A stretch of DNA of 64,000 nt from CAUZIZ01 sp965222655 (GTDB taxonomy: Bacteria > Acidobacteriota > UBA6911 > RPQK01 > JAJDTT01): contig CBDCUP010000022.1 in assembly GCA_965222655.1 (NCBI GenBank), positions 1-64,000 on the forward strand, written 5' to 3'. The translations under genes were made by a program, and so were the position numbers. Every line of letters starts with the position of its first letter. Position 1 is the first letter of the stretch. The notes under the pieces are model-generated. The model saw only the letters and a list, made by a program, of their open reading frames with translations. It had not been told where the DNA came from and ran no database searches. This document shows positions 16,424 to 25,004 of the stretch, one piece after another.

Positions 16424-18703
16424 ATGGCAGATTTTCCAAAGCCCCAAGCAGATACCCAGTACAAGGTCATCGGTACCCGCCCCATTCGACATGACGGCGT
16501 GGACAAGGTGACCGGTCGCGCCCAGTACGGTGCCGACATCCATCTCACCGGAACGCTGCACGCAAAGACTCTCCGCAGCCCTCACGCTCATGCTCGGATT
16601 CGATCCATCGACAGCAGTGAGGCCCTGAAACTGGACGGCGTTTATTCCGTGGTCACTGCGGCGGAACTGCCTGACCCAGGCGACAAAATCGCCAACCTGG
16701 GAGAGGCATCCGCTCCCCTTCGCCACCTCAGCGGAAACGTCTTCGCTCGCGACAAAGCCCTCTATCAAGGCCACGCGATTGCTGCTGTCGCGGCTAGCAA
16801 CGCTCATGTTGCGGAAGAAGCTGTCAAACTGATCAAGGTCGACTACGAGGTTCTCCCCCCTGCGGTCAACGTGCTGGACGCCATGAAGGAGGATGCTCCC
16901 CTCCTGGACGAGACCCTACGCACCCAATCCTTCGGCAAGGCCGGCGACAAACCCACCAATATTGCCGACCACATTCATTTCAGCCTGGGAGACGTGGAGA
17001 AGGGGTTTGCGGAGGCCGACGTCATTGTCGAACGAGTCTTCGATACGGCCACGGTCCACCAGGGATACATCGAGCCCCATACCTCGACCGCCATGTGGAA
17101 TGCAGACGGCAACCTGACCGTGTGGACATCGACTCAGGGTTCCTTTGCGTGCCGCGCCCAGCTGTCAGAGATTCTGGGAATTCCGATCTCTAGAGTCAAA
17201 GTTGTACCCACCGAGATCGGCGGGGGCTTCGGCGGCAAGATCAACTGCTATCTGGAACCGGTCGTCGCGCTGCTGTCCCGCAACACCGGTCATCCGGTCA
17301 AGCTCATCATGACTCGCGAAGAAGTGTTCAACGGCAGCGGTCCCACCCCTGGCTCACACATGCGCATCAAGATGGGAGCCAAGCAAGATGGGACGCTCAC
17401 GGCTGCGACTGCCTGGCTGGCCTTCGAGGCCGGCGGTTTTCCCGGTTCCCCGGTAGGAGCCGGCTGCATGTGCGTCTTCGCGCCCTACAACATCCCCAAT
17501 GGTCAGATTGATGGCTACGATGTGCTTGTGAACAAGCCCAAGAGTTCCGCCTATCGCGCTCCCGGAGCCACCCAGGCGGAGTTCGCCAGCGAGACAGTCG
17601 TGGATGAGATCTGTGAGAAGATCGGGATGGATCCGCTGGAGTTCCGGCTGAAGAATGCGTCCAAAGAGGGCGACCGCCGCGTCGACGGGCCGGTGTGGCC
17701 CCGCGTTGGAAACGTAGAGACACTCGAGACAGTCAAGAACCATGCTCATTACTCGGCACCACTGGAGGGTCCGAATCGGGGCCGCGGGATTGCTTCTGGA
17801 TTCTGGTTCAACGTGGGTCTGAAGTCCTCGGTCAACGCCAGCGTCAACCCGGATGGGACCGTCGCACTGGTGGAGGGATCCACCGATATCGGAGGCACCC
17901 GCACTTCGGTGGCAATGCAGCTGGCCGAGGTTCTGGGCATTGCAGCCGAAGACGTCCACCCGACCGTGGTGGATACGGACTTGATTGGCTACACCGATGT
18001 CACCGGCGGGAGTCGTGTCACCTTCTCCACCGGCTATGCAGCCTACGAGGCGGCACAAGACATCAACCGGCAGATGGCTGAGAGAGCCGCCCTCATCTGG
18101 GAGGTTCCAGCCGAAAGTGTCGAGGTCCGGGACGGCGGCTACCACGGCAACGGGAACTCAATGAGCTTCAAGGAATTGGCGGCCAAGCTGGATGAGACTG
18201 GTGGTACCATCGTCGGCAAGGCCTCTGTGGATCCCCAGGGGGTCGGCGGTGCCTTCGCAACCCAAGTCGCCGACGTCGAAGTGGATCCCGACACGGGCAA
18301 GGTCCAGATTCTGCGTTGGACCATTTTCCAGGATGCGGGGAAGGCCATCCATCCCAGCTACGTCGAAGGTCAGATGCAAGGTGGAGCCGTCCAGGGAATT
18401 GGCTGGGCCCTGAATGAAGAGTATATGTACAACGAGAAGGGTGAGTTGAAAAACGCCAGCCTGCTCGACTACCGTCTTCCCACCAGCCTCGACCTGCCCA
18501 TGATCGACACCGTGATCGTGGAGGTCCCCAATCCCGGACATCCTTTCGGGGTGCGTGGGGTCGGCGAAGTGCCAATCGTTGCGCCACCGGCTGCGATTGC
18601 CAATGCCATTTACCAGGCGGTGGGAGTCCGAATGACCCGGCTTCCGATGAATCCGGCGGCAGTGCTGGACGCTGTTTTGACCAAAGAAAACGGATCGGGA
18701 TAG
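16424..18703 (+). CDS. Molybdopterin-binding large subunit of a xanthine dehydrogenase-family hydroxylase
   Basis: A 759-residue catalytic subunit. The N-terminal YKVIGTRPIRHDGVDKVTGR and SPHAHARIRSID belong to the a/b hammerhead domain. Molybdenum-cofactor motifs include GGGFGGKINCY near residue 266 and the C-terminal GVRGVGEVPIVAPPAA, whose Glu is the conserved catalytic base. The CO-dehydrogenase active-site loop with cysteine (VAYRCSFR in CoxL) is not present; the corresponding stretch reads SSAYRAPGATQAEF, so CO oxidation is unlikely. Aldehyde, purine or another N-heterocycle substrates fit better. A 110-base gap separates it from the iron-sulfur gene. The MoaD-like gene follows after 66 bases. 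Confidence 0.92.
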   Translation: MADFPKPQADTQYKVIGTRPIRHDGVDKVTGRAQYGADIHLTGTLHAKTLRSPHAHARIRSIDSSEALKLDGVYSVVTAAELPDPGDKIANLGEASAPLRHLSGNVFARDKALYQGHAIAAVAASNAHVAEEAVKLIKVDYEVLPPAVNVLDAMKEDAPLLDETLRTQSFGKAGDKPTNIADHIHFSLGDVEKGFAEADVIVERVFDTATVHQGYIEPHTSTAMWNADGNLTVWTSTQGSFACRAQLSEILGIPISRVKVVPTEIGGGFGGKINCYLEPVVALLSRNTGHPVKLIMTREEVFNGSGPTPGSHMRIKMGAKQDGTLTAATAWLAFEAGGFPGSPVGAGCMCVFAPYNIPNGQIDGYDVLVNKPKSSAYRAPGATQAEFASETVVDEICEKIGMDPLEFRLKNASKEGDRRVDGPVWPRVGNVETLETVKNHAHYSAPLEGPNRGRGIASGFWFNVGLKSSVNASVNPDGTVALVEGSTDIGGTRTSVAMQLAEVLGIAAEDVHPTVVDTDLIGYTDVTGGSRVTFSTGYAAYEAAQDINRQMAERAALIWEVPAESVEVRDGGYHGNGNSMSFKELAAKLDETGGTIVGKASVDPQGVGGAFATQVADVEVDPDTGKVQILRWTIFQDAGKAIHPSYVEGQMQGGAVQGIGWALNEEYMYNEKGELKNASLLDYRLPTSLDLPMIDTVIVEVPNPGHPFGVRGVGEVPIVAPPAAIANAIYQAVGVRMTRLPMNPAAVLDAVLTKENGSG

Positions 18704-18769
18704 CTACCGCCAATAACGAAGCAGTGTGACGACCAGGCCTTTTTCTGCGGATCTCCTTACTATCGACTC

Positions 18770-19042
18770 ATGCCCACAGTGTGGATTCCTCCACCAATGC
18801 GCGAATTGACCGCCGGGCAGGAACAGCTTTCTGCCCAAGGTCGGACCGTGCGCGAGCTGATCGACTGGTTGGAGCTCAACCACCCCGGTATTCAAGCCCG
18901 TCTCTGCGAGAAAGACCAATTGAGGCCAGGGATCGCTGTCTCAATTGACGGGGTCATCTCCACCGAAGGCATCCGCACCAGGGTCGAGGACACGAGTGAA
19001 GTCCATTTCCTTCCTGCCATAAGCGGGGGAAGGCTGCCCTGA
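18770..19042 (+). CDS. MoaD/ThiS-family sulfur-carrier-like protein with buried diglycine
   Basis: A 90-residue ubiquitin-fold protein downstream of the molybdenum hydroxylase genes. The pattern IPPPMRELTAGQEQ, TVRELIDWLE and the C-terminal TSEVHFLPAISGG are typical of MoaD/ThiS. Authentic carriers end in Gly-Gly, which is thiocarboxylated. Here three residues (RLP) follow the diglycine before the stop, so it would need processing, or it is not a carrier. The context suggests a role in molybdopterin or sulfur supply for the upstream enzyme. The overlap of function with a canonical moaD elsewhere cannot be judged. Confidence 0.82.
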   Translation: MPTVWIPPPMRELTAGQEQLSAQGRTVRELIDWLELNHPGIQARLCEKDQLRPGIAVSIDGVISTEGIRTRVEDTSEVHFLPAISGGRLP

Positions 19043-19051
19043 CCCAAGAAA

Positions 19052-19399
19052 ATGTGGCCAAGGCTCTTCCAGATTCTGAACGCCGTGATGCTGTGTCTCT
19101 TCGTAGCTGCCGTTGCCCTGCAGTATAACGATCCCGATCCCTACCTCTGGATGCCGATATACGGCCTGGGAGCACTCTGGTCGGCGATGTTTCTGTTGAA
19201 GAAGGAGCTGCCACGACTTGCGATCAGACTCTTTTCCGGTCTCTGTCTGCTTGGCGTAGCATATCTGGCGATAACCGTTTTGATTCAAGAGGAGCCTGCC
19301 GCAGTCGAGCAATTCTCCGAACTGGGTGGTCTGTTGACTACCTCGGCGTGGGGCATGCTTGTACTGGCGATGAACCGCCAGAGAGACTCATCGCTCTAA
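19052..19399 (+). CDS. TMEM220-family small membrane protein
   Basis: A 115-residue protein with about four hydrophobic segments (near residues 7-25, 32-48, 58-77 and 90-106). The motif QYNDPDPYLWMPIYG is the signature of the transmembrane-220 family, whose role is unknown. It begins 9 bases after the MoaD-like gene and is followed closely by another small membrane protein, so all three are probably one transcript. Confidence 0.85.
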   Translation: MWPRLFQILNAVMLCLFVAAVALQYNDPDPYLWMPIYGLGALWSAMFLLKKELPRLAIRLFSGLCLLGVAYLAITVLIQEEPAAVEQFSELGGLLTTSAWGMLVLAMNRQRDSSL

Positions 19400-19428
19400 A
19401 CAGGCGCAAAGGAACAGGGGAAATAAGT

Positions 19429-19743
19429 ATGGACTCTCCGGTGCTGATCATTGTCGTTTACGGCGTTCTTGTCGGACTGGGTGGAATCTTGGGATACGTA
19501 AAAGCTCAGAGCATTCCGTCGTTATTCTTCGGTCTGGCTTCGGGCATCGCTCTGCTGATTTGCGGATGGCTGGTTTCCACCCAGAACACGGTCGGGATCA
19601 AGGGAGCCATCGGTATCGGGGTCCTGCTAGGAGTCTTTTTCGGCATTCGCTACGCCCGAACCCGCAAGCTCATGCCTGCGGGACTCATGACCGTGCTGAG
19701 TCTGCTGGCAGTGATCCTCTTGCTCGCGGGCACCCTAAGCTGA
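19429..19743 (+). CDS. TMEM14-family small membrane protein
   Basis: A 104-residue protein from an ATG at 19429; the longer frame opened upstream overlaps the preceding gene and is not favoured. Four hydrophobic segments with glycine-rich faces (VLVGLGGILGYVKAQSIPSL, GIKGAIGIGVLLGVFFGIRY) match the TMEM14 family. An AGGGG-like ribosome binding site lies about 10 bases upstream. The function is unknown in bacteria. It completes a probable operon with the hydroxylase genes. Confidence 0.82.
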   Translation: MDSPVLIIVVYGVLVGLGGILGYVKAQSIPSLFFGLASGIALLICGWLVSTQNTVGIKGAIGIGVLLGVFFGIRYARTRKLMPAGLMTVLSLLAVILLLAGTLS

Positions 19744-20123
19744 AACTTCAAGAATACGTCGCACGTCGAAACGTCTGAACGTCGCACGTCTCTACTCTAC
19801 GAACAGCGCGGGAAACGGGACTCGTGGCGGTGGCCTCCAGGCCGCCGTGGTTCGAACCAAAGGGTGGAATCAGAAAACGGCGGCTTGGAAGCCACCGCCA
19901 CGCCAACCCCAAGTTTTTCGGATGGGGTCTGAAAACCGTGGCAGGGCCTTCCAGGCCGTGATTGTGGAGCCTCTAGCTCCAGGGGCCGGCGGCGGTTTGA
20001 GACCTGTTAACCCTCTTTCACTTGAATATCGACGAGAGATCAAGTTGAATCTCATGGTTGGTTAGAGCGAGAGTGCATCCCAGCCCTCAGGGCACGACCG
20101 TGCTCGGAGGTTCCCGCTCTCCC
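19744..20123. repeat. Intergenic repeat region with hairpin B, copy 2 (19822-19910)
   Basis: 19750-19795 holds short degenerate repeats built on GTCGCACGTC/GAACGTCGCACG. Hairpin B at 19822-19910 pairs GTGGCGGTGGCCTCCAGGC with GGAAGCCACCGCCACGCC across a TTCGAACC-type loop. A further imperfect stem near 19930-19990 includes GGGCCTTCCAGGCC. No gene is credible here. Confidence 0.7.
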
Positions 20124-21581
20124 ATGACGCCAGGTCAGGATATGGGTATAGCAGCACTCGTTCTAGGCTTCACTGTGTTCTCATTGGCAAGCTCTCCTGT
20201 CTTTTCGGGAACCTGGAGACCCGATAACTCCGCTACCTCTCTGAAGCAGCTTCGGCTGCGCGCTATTTCCGATCTCGAAAAGATCCCTGCTACCAACCGT
20301 CAGGTTCAGCAAACGATTCGGGAGGCTGTTGAAGACATCACCAAGAGCCTTTCTCGTCAAGGCAAAGAGCATTTCTTGACCGGTGCTCAGATCCTTTCGG
20401 CTCCTCATGGAAGGCGGGTCTTTCAGAATTCAAAGCGGGCTGTGCGACGCCTCCTCAAAGGGGCTCAGGTCAGCGAAGCCGGGGAATCCGCCAGAAATGT
20501 ATACAAGCGGGTTATTGACATGTTGCTCCGTACCGATGCCTCCATCGCAGAACGGTGCGTGCTGACGGCCGAGCGTCTGGCGGAGCTCGAGCTAGGAAGA
20601 AAGAAGACGGCTCAGAGCGCACGTGAACAATATGAACAGGCACTTCAGGAAACAGACGCTGTCAAGGCTGCGGACGGTTTCAGGAAGGCCTGGCGTTCCG
20701 CTCAGGGAATGGTACGCTTCAGAAGCCTCTTGACGACGGCCTTTCGGGACGGCCCCGATCCCTTTTCACCCCGTCTCGGCCCCAATATCCTCTCCTTGAC
20801 CTTCGAGATCCTTGAACAAGGCCGATTTTCCCTGGAGTTCGTTCAGATCATCCAGGAACCCAGGAGCGGCGCCACCATACGGACGCTGATCAACAGTCCA
20901 TGGGACGGGAGAAACAACGAAGGCAAGCTGGTTCGAGACGGGAAATACTCATACATCGCCTACGGGCAGCTGCTCAGCCCTCGATCGTCTAAGGATAAAA
21001 ATAAGAAAAAGGACAAGAAGGCCAAAGAAAAGAGGCTCCGGATCAGACCCTCAGCGTTTCCGGTCTACGGTACTATCCTGGTCGACAAGACACCGCCTAC
21101 GATCGCGCAGACGGTGACTCCTCTGCCCAATGAGCTAGGCTGGCACAAGGACGAGGTGTCGGTTTCCTTCAAGGCGAGTGACCGGCTTTCCGGCCTCGTC
21201 AGCACGAGTCCGCCCGTTGTCGTCAACAGCGAAGGCACAGAACAAACCGTCACAGGAATGGCGACGGATCGGGCAGGCAACCGAGCCGACCTGGAGGTAT
21301 CTCTCAAGCTTGACCTCCACCCGCCGATTCTCCGGATCCTGGGACCCAACAGCGGGGTCACGCTGAACGCTTCTTCGGTGACCATCACCGGATCTGCGGT
21401 GGACCCGCTTTCTGGCTTGGATGCGGTAACGTGTAATGGAACTGTGGGCAAGATGACCAGCGTGATCTTCACCTGCGAGGTACCTTTGGAGCGGCGAACC
21501 ACAGAGATCCAGATCCAGGCCACCGATAGGGCCGGGAATGCGACGGCTTCCGCAATCACCGTCCACAGGGTCTCGGAATAG
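20124..21581 (+). CDS. Secreted protein with C-terminal Ig-like/FlgD-like repeats
   Basis: About 485 residues from an ATG at 20124, chosen because MTPGQDMGIAALVLGFTVFS... reads as a signal peptide; an upstream frame from 20058 lacks this. Residues about 30-190 are helical and charged. Residues about 210-300 contain FSLEFVQIIQEP..TLINSPWDGRNNEGKLVRDGKYSY, which resembles the FlgD Ig-like fold. A lysine-rich linker (KDKNKKKDKKAKEK) follows. Two Ig-like units start with VDKTPPTI and LHPPILRI and end in TDRAGN. It is probably exported and structural or adhesive. No enzyme motif is seen. Confidence 0.7.
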   Translation: MTPGQDMGIAALVLGFTVFSLASSPVFSGTWRPDNSATSLKQLRLRAISDLEKIPATNRQVQQTIREAVEDITKSLSRQGKEHFLTGAQILSAPHGRRVFQNSKRAVRRLLKGAQVSEAGESARNVYKRVIDMLLRTDASIAERCVLTAERLAELELGRKKTAQSAREQYEQALQETDAVKAADGFRKAWRSAQGMVRFRSLLTTAFRDGPDPFSPRLGPNILSLTFEILEQGRFSLEFVQIIQEPRSGATIRTLINSPWDGRNNEGKLVRDGKYSYIAYGQLLSPRSSKDKNKKKDKKAKEKRLRIRPSAFPVYGTILVDKTPPTIAQTVTPLPNELGWHKDEVSVSFKASDRLSGLVSTSPPVVVNSEGTEQTVTGMATDRAGNRADLEVSLKLDLHPPILRILGPNSGVTLNASSVTITGSAVDPLSGLDAVTCNGTVGKMTSVIFTCEVPLERRTTEIQIQATDRAGNATASAITVHRVSE

Positions 21582-21600
21582 ACTGTCCGGCGCCAGCTCT

Positions 21601-22218
21601 TTACCCAGTCCGGTTCCGATAGAGGGAGGGGTCCACCACCCTACACATTGCGTCGGCCTGAAGCTCACCTCCCAGGAACACTTCGACGCGGGCTATGGTG
21701 GTCTGGGTGTCCGAAATCACGCTAGCGTAGGCCACCTCCAACACCTCAAAGTTGGGTCGATCCTGTAGCCATCTCCGTGTCAGTCTCAAATTCTTTTCGA
21801 AGATAGCCACGACCTGATCGTCGGGACTCGTGCCTGGATCCTCCCCTCTTCTTCTCAACATCTTGTTCTGGGACGCCACCACTTCACGAAGATCACGATC
21901 CATGAAGATGACCTTGTAGTAGTAGCAATCGGGTAATTCCTTGAGCAGTTCGGAAATGACTTTGAGTGCCTTCCCCTGTGCAAAAGCCAGCCACGATTTG
22001 TCCGGCTGCTCGTGCAACTGCTTGATCTTCTCCAGCTCGTGGTAGCCCTCGGGATTGTCTACGTCCGGCTCGCGGATATGATCTTCCAGCAGTACGATCC
22101 CACCGGCAGCCAGCATGCTCATCATCACAGAGGTCCCCGATCGCGGCAGGCCCGAAACCACAATAATGGGCTCGCCTAGCTTGCGCTTCAGGAAGATTCT
22201 GTGGAATCGTCGGAACAA
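21601..22218 (-). CDS. Sulfotransferase-family protein
   Basis: A 205-residue protein with the PAPS 5'-phosphosulfate-binding loop VVSGLPRSGTSVMMSML near residues 19-35 and the 3'-phosphate-binding-like segment KVIFMDRDLREVVASQNKML near 103-122. It transfers sulfate from PAPS to an unknown hydroxyl or amine acceptor; families of this look act on carbohydrates and tyrosines. The protein is short for the family (250-300), but the ends look natural. Its 3' end converges closely with the secreted-protein gene (19 bases). Confidence 0.82.
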   Translation of the reverse strand: MFRRFHRIFLKRKLGEPIIVVSGLPRSGTSVMMSMLAAGGIVLLEDHIREPDVDNPEGYHELEKIKQLHEQPDKSWLAFAQGKALKVISELLKELPDCYYYKVIFMDRDLREVVASQNKMLRRRGEDPGTSPDDQVVAIFEKNLRLTRRWLQDRPNFEVLEVAYASVISDTQTTIARVEVFLGGELQADAMCRVVDPSLYRNRTG

Positions 22219-22262
22219 TCCTTCCTCCTTAGTACATTAGTACATTGGAACGTAACCGGGAC

Positions 22263-22341
22263 GTCTTGGCAACAACGCTTTCAGCGTAGAAAAGGCAGGG
22301 ACAACCCAAACCCAGGGTAGCTCGCTTCGCATTGCAACCCT
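22263..22341 (-). repeat. Repeat D, left half, split by IS110
   Basis: This matches the reverse of 51839-51953, up to GCATTGCAACCCT. It includes the hairpin ACGCTTTCAGCGT. The other half continues at 24009 with CTGGGCTACTCGC, so the element interrupted a formerly continuous repeat. Confidence 0.85.
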
Positions 22342-22462
22342 TATAGTTGGGAAGGTACTGAGATCGGGAAGATGGGAGCGGCAAGTAGCCGTAGCCGCCT
22401 TTCTTTCTTTTTTGCTACTTTTTTCTTTCTTTGTGGAAGGTGTGGATGGTGTGCAAAAGTGT

Positions 22463-22632
22463 GGAGTCGGGAGCTCGATAGTCGACTCCCAGGACGCTCG
22501 GGTCCGTCACGAATGCCAACCCTTATCGGGAGGACGATTAAGCCCAGACTTTCGGACGGACCCTGGGCCGGATTTGGACGAATACTCAGATGCTGTCCGC
22601 TCAGGAGGACTTCTATAAGGAATTCGCCGCCC
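22463..22632 (+). ncRNA. Candidate IS110 bridge RNA
   Basis: Three structures occur in the order described for IS110 bridge RNAs. A 5' stem-loop pairs GGAGTCG (22463-22469) with CGACTCC (22483-22489). The target loop is closed by GGGTCCGTC (22500-22508) with GACGGACCC (22555-22563), and has a small inner hairpin ATCG/CGAT at 22525-22538. The donor loop is closed by 22565-22574 with 22621-22632, with inner hairpin GTCC/GGAC at 22595-22610. CAACCCT (22517-22523) equals the left target plus core, and AGCCCAG (22541-22547) is the complement of core plus right target. In the donor loop CTATAAG (22613-22619) complements the right donor end, and CTCAGATG-CT (22585-22594) matches the left donor end with a one-base offset. 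Confidence 0.82.
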
Positions 22633-22675
22633 CCGGTTTGCGTCCGACGAAACACCAGAGAAGGGGAGAGGAGCC

Positions 22676-23929
22676 ATGAAGCCGATTGAGGAGCAGACCA
22701 TTGGAGTGTGGGTGGGCCTGGACTGGGCCGACCAAGAGCATGCCTACGCGCTGCGGATGTCGGGCTCGAGCGAAATCGAGACCGGCGACGTCAAACAAAC
22801 ACCGGAGGCCCTGCAGAGCTGGATCAACGGGCTGAGAGAAAGGAGCGGAGGCGGCTGGGTCGCGATCGCCGTCGAACAGAGCCGGGGAGCGCTGCTGTAT
22901 GCGCTGATGGATTACGATTTTGTGTTGATCTACCCGATCAACCCGAAGTCCTTGAGCCGCTACCGTGGAGCCTTCTATCCCAGTGGAGGCAAAGACGACC
23001 CGAGGGATGCGGATCTGGTGCTGGACTACCTGCTCAAGCATCGGGAACGGATTCGATTGTGGGAACCCGAATCGCCGGAGGTGCGCTCCCTGCGCCTGTT
23101 GTCCGAGCAACGGCGCAAGCTGGTCGATCTGCGCGCGGACTTGACCAATCAGTGGACCGCCAACTTGAAGAACTACTTTCCTCAGGCCCTGAAATGGGTC
23201 GGCCCGCTCAAAGGGAAGACGGCCTGTGATTTCCTGAACCGTTGGCCCAGCCTTGAGGCCTTGCAGCGGGTCAAGCCGACCACGATTCGCCGCTTTCTCA
23301 AGAGCCATCGGGTGGGGGGCAGCGAAAAGTTGCACTCCAAGCTGGAGGAGATCAAGCAGGCCCGGGCGCTGACCCACGATGCGGCCATTGTGACGGCGGC
23401 TAGCCTGATGACTCAGAGCTTGGCGGGACAGATCCTGCACTTGAATGAGTCCATCCAGCGGTTTGATGCCAAAATCGAGGAACTCTTCAACCACCACCCC
23501 GACCATTTCATTTTCAGCAGTCTGCCCGGCTCTGGAAAGGCTCTGGGACCGCGGCTCTTAACTCTCTTTGGGGAGGATCGGGATCGTTTCCAATGCGCCG
23601 CGGAGGTACAGACCGTCTCCGGCATCGCCCCCCTGCTGCGAAGCAGTGGCAAGACCCGCATCGTGTCTTACCGTTGGGCCTGTCCCAAGTTCGTCCGCCA
23701 GGGCGTTCACGAATTCGCCGCTCACTCCCGGCACTGGTGCCCCTGGGCGCAAGCGTTCTACCAGATGCAGCTCAGCCAAGGGAAAGATCATCACGTCGCG
23801 GTGCGCTCTTTGGCCTTCAAGTGGCTGCGCATAATCTACCGCTGCTGGAAGAACCGGGTCCCCTACGACGACGCCATTTATGTGGCTTCTTTGAAGGCGA
23901 ACAACGCCCCTTTGCTGGCCTTCTTGTAG
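22676..23929 (+). CDS. IS110-family transposase (RuvC-like DEDD recombinase)
   Basis: A 417-residue protein with the IS110 layout. An N-terminal DEDD RuvC-like domain has VGLDWADQEHAYAL (first D), AIAVEQSRGALLY (E) and GKDDPRDADLVLDYLL (D, D). A helical middle leads to a C-terminal Tnp domain with FSSLPGSGKALGPRLL and AEVQTVSGIAPLLRSSGK, whose serines include the presumed recombination nucleophile. The ATG at 22676 follows GGAGAGGAG. The enzyme would act with the RNA encoded just upstream to exchange strands at CT cores. Frame and motifs look intact, so the element may be active. Confidence 0.93.
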   Translation: MKPIEEQTIGVWVGLDWADQEHAYALRMSGSSEIETGDVKQTPEALQSWINGLRERSGGGWVAIAVEQSRGALLYALMDYDFVLIYPINPKSLSRYRGAFYPSGGKDDPRDADLVLDYLLKHRERIRLWEPESPEVRSLRLLSEQRRKLVDLRADLTNQWTANLKNYFPQALKWVGPLKGKTACDFLNRWPSLEALQRVKPTTIRRFLKSHRVGGSEKLHSKLEEIKQARALTHDAAIVTAASLMTQSLAGQILHLNESIQRFDAKIEELFNHHPDHFIFSSLPGSGKALGPRLLTLFGEDRDRFQCAAEVQTVSGIAPLLRSSGKTRIVSYRWACPKFVRQGVHEFAAHSRHWCPWAQAFYQMQLSQGKDHHVAVRSLAFKWLRIIYRCWKNRVPYDDAIYVASLKANNAPLLAFL

Positions 23930-24008
23930 AGAGCAATCAAGCTGTGGAAAAAAATGCAACCGGCTGAAAAAAAACTTGAAAAAACACTTGACTTGAAACC
24001 TCAGATGT
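23930..24008. other. IS110 right end
   Basis: About 80 bases, rich in A tracts, ending CCTCAGATGT just before the CT core. This is the left donor sequence that joins the element's other end in the excised circle. No gene. Confidence 0.7.
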
Positions 24009-24047
24009 CTGGGCTACTCGCAATAACGCCCTTGGCGTAAGAGTCCC
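24009..24047 (-). repeat. Repeat D, right half, split by IS110
   Basis: CTGGGCTACTCGCAATAACG with the hairpin ACGCC..GGCGT matches the reverse of 51839-51885 and completes the repeat interrupted at 22341. Confidence 0.83.
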
Positions 24048-24128
24048 TGACGTTAGATTGGAGACCTTCCCCAGCAACCCGCAACCTGTGACCTGCGACG
24101 CTCTGACGCTCAGACGTTCCGCCAGAGC

Positions 24129-24971
24129 TCAGATCTCGACTCCGAGCGGACCTCGGAAAACGAAGGCGGAGGCCACCGACAACAAGAAAAACAACACCAG
24201 CCAGTGGAAATCCCAGCCCAGCACCTCCAGGGGAAGCGGCGGGTAGCTCACGCCTACAGCCTTGATTCGGGAACCGGGAGGGATCGGGGCTTCCCCCGGA
24301 AACTGGATCGAGTGCATAATGGATCCAGTCCGGAAGGGAGAAACCGCACCCCACCTCTCTCCCGCGTAGAGTTCCTTTTCGACCGTATCTTCCCCTACCT
24401 GAATCCTGAGCCGGTGCCGTCCAGCCCGGTCTGCCCGGACCCGCCAGGAGACCTCATTTTTAGCCAGGATCCGCACTGGGGGTGTTTCGACCGTGACTCC
24501 ATCAGGAGCCACCAACTCCGCCTTCTGCTCCAGATCCCATCCCGGGGCCAGCCTGGCCTTGACGATTGCCGAGGAGCCCAGCGGCAGCGGCGCCAGCTCG
24601 AAATAGAGGTTCAAGTGGATCACGATCACCAGCAGCGGGGGGATCACGACCAACATCGGAGGTAGCGAGTGTTTGAGGTAGGTGAGCGTTTCTCGGAGGA
24701 TTGTTCCCTGCAATCCCAGCACGACACCGACATCGTGCTGAAAGAGTCTAACCCCCAGCAGGTTGCCCTGGATGCTCTTCTTGACTCGCTTGATGCTGCC
24801 CTGCTTGGAAACCCGGCCGAAGACCCAGAGCATCGCCAATCCTGTCAGGAAGGACGCCAGGAACAGGGGCCAGATTGGATCGCCCCCTCCAAAAGGCCGG
24901 AGCACCAGGCGGAAGACAAAGACCAGGCAGCGGTTGAGGAACTCGACGACGAGTAGTGAGGTTTCTGCCAT
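24129..24971 (-). CDS. Membrane protein of unknown function
   Basis: About 280 residues from ATG 24971; a TTG at 25022 would add 17 residues. Hydrophobic segments lie near residues 3-20, 30-50, 95-120 and at the C-terminus. Between them is a soluble, mostly beta region of about 110 residues, with an acidic and proline-containing stretch (VAPDGVTVETPPVRILAKNE, WRVRADRAGRHRLRIQVGED). I do not recognise the family. It is the last gene of the minus-strand operon with two phosphatase-superfamily proteins and is separated from the small gene by a strong hairpin. Confidence 0.7.
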   Translation of the reverse strand: MAETSLLVVEFLNRCLVFVFRLVLRPFGGGDPIWPLFLASFLTGLAMLWVFGRVSKQGSIKRVKKSIQGNLLGVRLFQHDVGVVLGLQGTILRETLTYLKHSLPPMLVVIPPLLVIVIHLNLYFELAPLPLGSSAIVKARLAPGWDLEQKAELVAPDGVTVETPPVRILAKNEVSWRVRADRAGRHRLRIQVGEDTVEKELYAGERWGAVSPFRTGSIMHSIQFPGEAPIPPGSRIKAVGVSYPPLPLEVLGWDFHWLVLFFLLSVASAFVFRGPLGVEI

Positions 24972-25004
24972 GAGCGGCCGCTTCGAACGACGACGCTGCC
25001 AGAT

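Larger units (their letters stand above)
22340..24008 (+). mobile_element. IS110-family insertion sequence inserted in repeat D
   Basis: The element is about 1669 bp when one CT core is counted. It has no inverted repeats, as expected for IS110. The boundaries come from comparison with the intact repeat D at 51839-51953: target GCAACC-CT-GGGCTACTCGC became GCAACC-CT-(element)-CT-GGGCTACTCGC. Inside are a 335-base 5' non-coding end encoding a candidate bridge RNA, the transposase gene and an 80-base A-rich 3' end. Confidence 0.88.

Noticed and set aside
16424..18703. CO dehydrogenase large subunit (CoxL form I)
   Set aside because: The subunit order is Cox-like, but the cysteine-containing active-site loop is absent; a general hydroxylase is the safer call.
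22559..22568. CCCTGGGC in the IS110 leader as an additional target guide
   Set aside because: It matches the target across the core but lies in the closing stems between the two loops; probably coincidence.
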